A program made the translations under genes and the position numbers. This document shows, in pieces, positions 61,410 through 64,000 of a stretch of 64,000 nt of DNA (the first letter of the stretch is position 1; each line of letters begins with the position of its first letter). The notes below the pieces were generated by a model. The model saw only the letters and a list, made by a program, of their open reading frames with translations. It was not told the DNA's origin and did not search any database. This stretch comes from G038396625 sp038396625 (GTDB lineage: Bacteria > Bacillota > Clostridia > Peptostreptococcales > Thermotaleaceae). The stretch lies in contig CP121688.1 in the NCBI GenBank assembly GCA_038396625.1, positions 3,348,001-3,412,000 of the forward strand. Direction: 5' to 3'.

Positions 61410-63133
61410 TATATTTTACCTTTTTCTTCCATTGTAATTTCCTTGAGCTTGGTCAAAATTACTTTGGTCTCTGCAGTGGTTTCTCCTAAAAGACTAGCAA
61501 TTTCTTGGGCGACACGCATTTGCTTTTCAATAACCTTTTGTGCTGCATCAATAGTATTTTCTTTCACTCTTGTTAATTCTTTTTTATGATTTTCTTCTAC
61601 TGTAGTATTCGTCATAATTGCCAACAGTACATTCTGTTTTTCAAGGTATAAAATACTTTGTAATAATACCACGTCATATAAAGGGTATGCAATTTTTTGG
61701 CCAATAAGATTTTGCTTACTATCCTTTACTTTATAAAAGTTTTTGTCATCTATTACAATAGACACTGGTTTATCCTTAATATCATCTGCTGATATTTTAA
61801 AGATTTTCTCTGCCGTAGGATTAAATTCCTTAACACGCATCTCTTCATCCACAACCATAATAATATTCGGTGTATTTTCAAATATAACATTCGTTAATCT
61901 TTCTGCCTTACTTCTCATGAAGGGAAGACACATGTTGACTTCTGCCATTCCTTCAAAAACAGCCTGTGCTTTTTCACGACATGTGTTGTAACCACATCCT
62001 CCACAATTCAATTCATCTTCTGGTTCATATTTACCGATTTTTCTTAAAATATTTCTAATCTCTTCTTCTGTGGCTTTTGGCTTATCAATATGTCGATCAA
62101 AAAATCTTTTTGTAAAATTTAGGGTATTTAGGGCTTCTATAGGTTGCTCTACAGGATAGGGTTCTCTCTTCCCGACATATTCCTGTATTTTCTTACATCG
62201 CTTAAAAAAGTCTTTCTCCTGTTTTGGCATACCAGGTCCACCTACACAACTTCCTCTACAGGTGTTCACCTCTACACAGACATTTTGGATATTTCCTTGT
62301 TGCATCGATTCAAAAACTTCCATGCAATCTTCAATACCATCTACTTTTATGACCTTATATCGATTTTCTTTCTGTTCATTGATAAAACTTGCAATAACGC
62401 CACCACCCATAGGGAAACCACTTCCTCTTTGGAATGATTTCTTATCAAATGGTTGTGGTCTCAATTCTTTCAATTGAATATTTTCTTCTTCAAACCATTT
62501 TGTTAGTTCTTCAAAGGTCAGCACAGCATCAATAGTACCCTTATGCTGAAAATTAATGGCTTCGATTTTTTTAGCCGCACAAGGTCCGATAAAAACCACA
62601 TAACTATCCATGCCATAATCATGCTTTAATATTTTTCCGTGAGCGAGCATAGGGGAAACAATAGGAAACATATATTTTGTCAAGGATGGAAAATAATATT
62701 CTACCAAGTAATTAGCAGAAGGACAGCAAGTGGTAATAAGATTGAGGGAATTTTCCTTTTCCATATATTTCTTGTATGCTTCTGCGACAACTTCCGCACC
62801 TAGTGCTGTTTCTTCTACTTTTTCAAATCCTAGTTTTTTCAGTGCCGTAACAATTTGTTCTGCTTTTTCCATATCAAATGCCCCTGCAAAAGAAGGGGCT
62901 ATACTAGCAATCACTTTTTTATTATTTCTAATGGCATCCTTTACTTCCGCCAGGTCACTTTTAATATCTTTTGCATTTTGAGGGCATACCACCAAACATT
63001 GTCCACATCCAATACATAATTCCTCTACAATAACTGCTTGCTCATTTTTAATCTTAATCGCCTTTACTGGACAAGAACGTAAACATTTATAGCAGTTTTT
63101 ACAATTTGCTTTTGAGAAGTTTAAAACACTCAT
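61409..63133 (-). CDS. Sensory [FeFe]-hydrogenase (HydS type) with PAS domain
   Basis: A 574-residue multidomain protein. Order: two 4Fe-4S clusters (C11, C14, C17, C21; C40, C43, C46, C50), an H-cluster domain with TTCCPSANY (C136, C137), GPCAAKKIE (C185) and CRGSCVGGPGM (C292, C296), an extra cluster motif (C377, C380, C385, C402), and a PAS domain from about 415. This is the group C sensory hydrogenase architecture, thought to sense H2 or redox state. It overlaps the 2Fe-2S protein gene by four bases and the phosphatase gene by one. Confidence 0.9.
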   Translation of the reverse strand: MSVLNFSKANCKNCYKCLRSCPVKAIKIKNEQAVIVEELCIGCGQCLVVCPQNAKDIKSDLAEVKDAIRNNKKVIASIAPSFAGAFDMEKAEQIVTALKKLGFEKVEETALGAEVVAEAYKKYMEKENSLNLITTCCPSANYLVEYYFPSLTKYMFPIVSPMLAHGKILKHDYGMDSYVVFIGPCAAKKIEAINFQHKGTIDAVLTFEELTKWFEEENIQLKELRPQPFDKKSFQRGSGFPMGGGVIASFINEQKENRYKVIKVDGIEDCMEVFESMQQGNIQNVCVEVNTCRGSCVGGPGMPKQEKDFFKRCKKIQEYVGKREPYPVEQPIEALNTLNFTKRFFDRHIDKPKATEEEIRNILRKIGKYEPEDELNCGGCGYNTCREKAQAVFEGMAEVNMCLPFMRSKAERLTNVIFENTPNIIMVVDEEMRVKEFNPTAEKIFKISADDIKDKPVSIVIDDKNFYKVKDSKQNLIGQKIAYPLYDVVLLQSILYLEKQNVLLAIMTNTTVEENHKKELTRVKENTIDAAQKVIEKQMRVAQEIASLLGETTAETKVILTKLKEITMEEKGKI

Positions 63134-63381
63134 TTTTGTAACCTCCCAGAAACAAATTCATCAAAAAATACTTCCACTTGCTTTTCATCCACAGAGATGA
63201 CTGGACCCTCGTCTATCTTTACAGAAACTGCCTGCATGCATTCGCCAAGACAAAAAGCCGCTTTTATCTCCACGCGATCTTCTAACTGTCGTTCACTAAT
63301 CAGTTTTTGTATTCCATGAATTACATTATAGGCCCCTTTCAAGTGGCAAGCACTACCTATACACACATGAATCGTTATCAT
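63130..63381 (-). CDS. Thioredoxin-like [2Fe-2S] ferredoxin, NuoE-like
   Basis: An 83-residue thioredoxin-fold 2Fe-2S protein. Cluster cysteines are visible in HVCIGSACHLKG and AFCLGECMQAVSV. It matches the C-terminal half of NuoE/HydC subunits. The ATG at 63381 follows GGGGGCG; readings from 63459 add an unlikely basic leader. Its stop overlaps the HydS start (ATGA). It probably delivers electrons to or from the sensory hydrogenase. Confidence 0.85.
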   Translation of the reverse strand: MITIHVCIGSACHLKGAYNVIHGIQKLISERQLEDRVEIKAAFCLGECMQAVSVKIDEGPVISVDEKQVEVFFDEFVSGRLQK

Positions 63382-63486
63382 GTTCAATACGCCCCCATTT
63401 CTATACAATTTTCTAACTTGATGGCTCTGTATAGATTGATTCTTATGCTTTTTAAACACTGTTGATCTGTTCTTAATTACATAAAC

Positions 63487-63515
63487 AGTATACTATTATG
63501 TTAAAATTTTATCAA
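63487..63515 (-). promoter_or_regulatory. Sigma-A promoter of the hydrogenase sensor operon
   Basis: TTGATA (63510-63515), a 17-base spacer and TATACT (63487-63492) on the minus strand. The transcript would start near 63480, leaving a leader of about 100 bases before the 2Fe-2S protein gene. Confidence 0.7.
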
Positions 63516-63718
63516 GCATTTTGGCTGTTTTATTTTCGACATTTTTCTACAAATCCTTTTTGTTCTAGGTTAATATGGGTTATTCAATGTATAGAAAATG
63601 TCTTCCAATATCATTTTACATCATGTCCTACTTTTTACGAGCAAACAGCAGGGCAGTCATTCCTCTAAGAGGATATTATATTGATAAAAATCTATCTATT
63701 GTTATCCTTTAATAGTCT

Positions 63719-63805
63719 CTATAAGCCTTTCATTATGTTGCTTGCACAGAATAGAATTGCCACACATAAAACACATACCATAATCCAGACAATTCGTTTT
63801 TTCAA
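63719..63805 (-). CDS. Possible 28-residue membrane peptide
   Basis: A short frame starting at TTG 63805 (or GTG 63808) directly behind AAGGAGGGGG, one of the strongest binding sites in the window. The product has two basic residues followed by a long hydrophobic stretch (IVWIMVCVLCVAILFCA) and ends NIMKGL. An extended reading from an ATG at 63880 gives 53 residues but has no binding site. No family is recognised. Confidence 0.35.
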   Translation of the reverse strand: MKKRIVWIMVCVLCVAILFCASNIMKGL

Positions 63806-64000
63806 CACATCCCCCTCCTTGCATACTACATTATATGCATTAGCGGGAAGTCCCCATACCAAAAATCCAATTCCTGTCATTGTAGGTATTTACGCCATAG
63901 GAAGCTGCATGTGCATAGCTTCTTAACAAAAATAAAGCTTTATTTTATGTTAATGTGGATAAATCATGTGAATAAACCTTCTTCATTATCTCTTGAAATT

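Noticed and set aside
63810..63925. A riboswitch before the small membrane peptide
   Set aside because: The conserved cores of c-di-GMP, fluoride, preQ1 and ykkC riboswitches could not be matched. Only a weak hairpin (63901-63922) is present.

Overview
The window is low-GC chromosomal DNA from an anaerobic, endospore-forming member of the Clostridia. The evidence is a gerA-type spore germination operon, [FeFe]-hydrogenases, a hybrid-cluster protein, AGGAGG-type ribosome binding sites throughout, and a class C-like group II intron. An Alkaliphilus-like (Na+-using) genus would fit the NhaC and AbgT carriers, but species cannot be read from sequence alone. Almost everything is on the minus strand; the plus-strand genes are a GNAT acetyltransferase, a QueG-like protein, an M14-like protein and a lipoate ligase.

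Layout, left to right. (1) 52-10973: a nitrogen-compound scavenging block with four amidohydrolases, an allantoinase-like enzyme, an NhaC antiporter and an OppB-type permease, in three transcription units separated by terminators. (2) 11595-20331: a PucR regulator and PepT-like peptidase, then a five-gene operon (Asp/Glu racemase family, DUF917, DUF1177, AroM fusion, OPT transporter) whose promoter lies inside nested palindromes. This operon is the best candidate for an uncharacterised uptake-and-catabolism system. (3) 20614-31061: single genes and a YedE-TusA-DUF3343 selenium/sulfur operon, a QueG-like protein, a lipoprotein, a PLD-family protein, PckA, and an M14-fold protein that has lost both zinc histidines. 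(4) 31126-33288: a group II intron directly behind a terminator. (5) 33405-37538: truA and a TrpX-like ABC importer operon. The importer is preceded by a clear sigma-A promoter, an 18-codon leader peptide rich in aromatic residues and a chain of alternative hairpins ending in two terminators. This reads as a ribosome-mediated relay attenuator. (6) 37596-45034: hybrid-cluster protein, polysaccharide deacetylase, CcdA-TlpA-Lgt-like redox operon, DUF1540 protein, and an ECF sigma factor followed by an SLH protein with a duplicated domain. (7) 45158-51968: AbgT transporter with two M20 amidohydrolases, a regulator, and a PAS histidine kinase. (8) 52106-57471: beta-lactamase-fold hydrolase and the gerA-gerC-small protein-gerB operon. 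(9) 57498-63515: lipoate ligase and a hydrogenase module (2Fe-2S protein, sensory HydS with PAS, SpoIIE/PP2C phosphatase, second [FeFe]-hydrogenase).

The recurrent theme is peptide, amino-acid and heterocycle uptake and hydrolysis, alongside fermentative redox control and sporulation. No tRNA, rRNA or CRISPR array was recognised.
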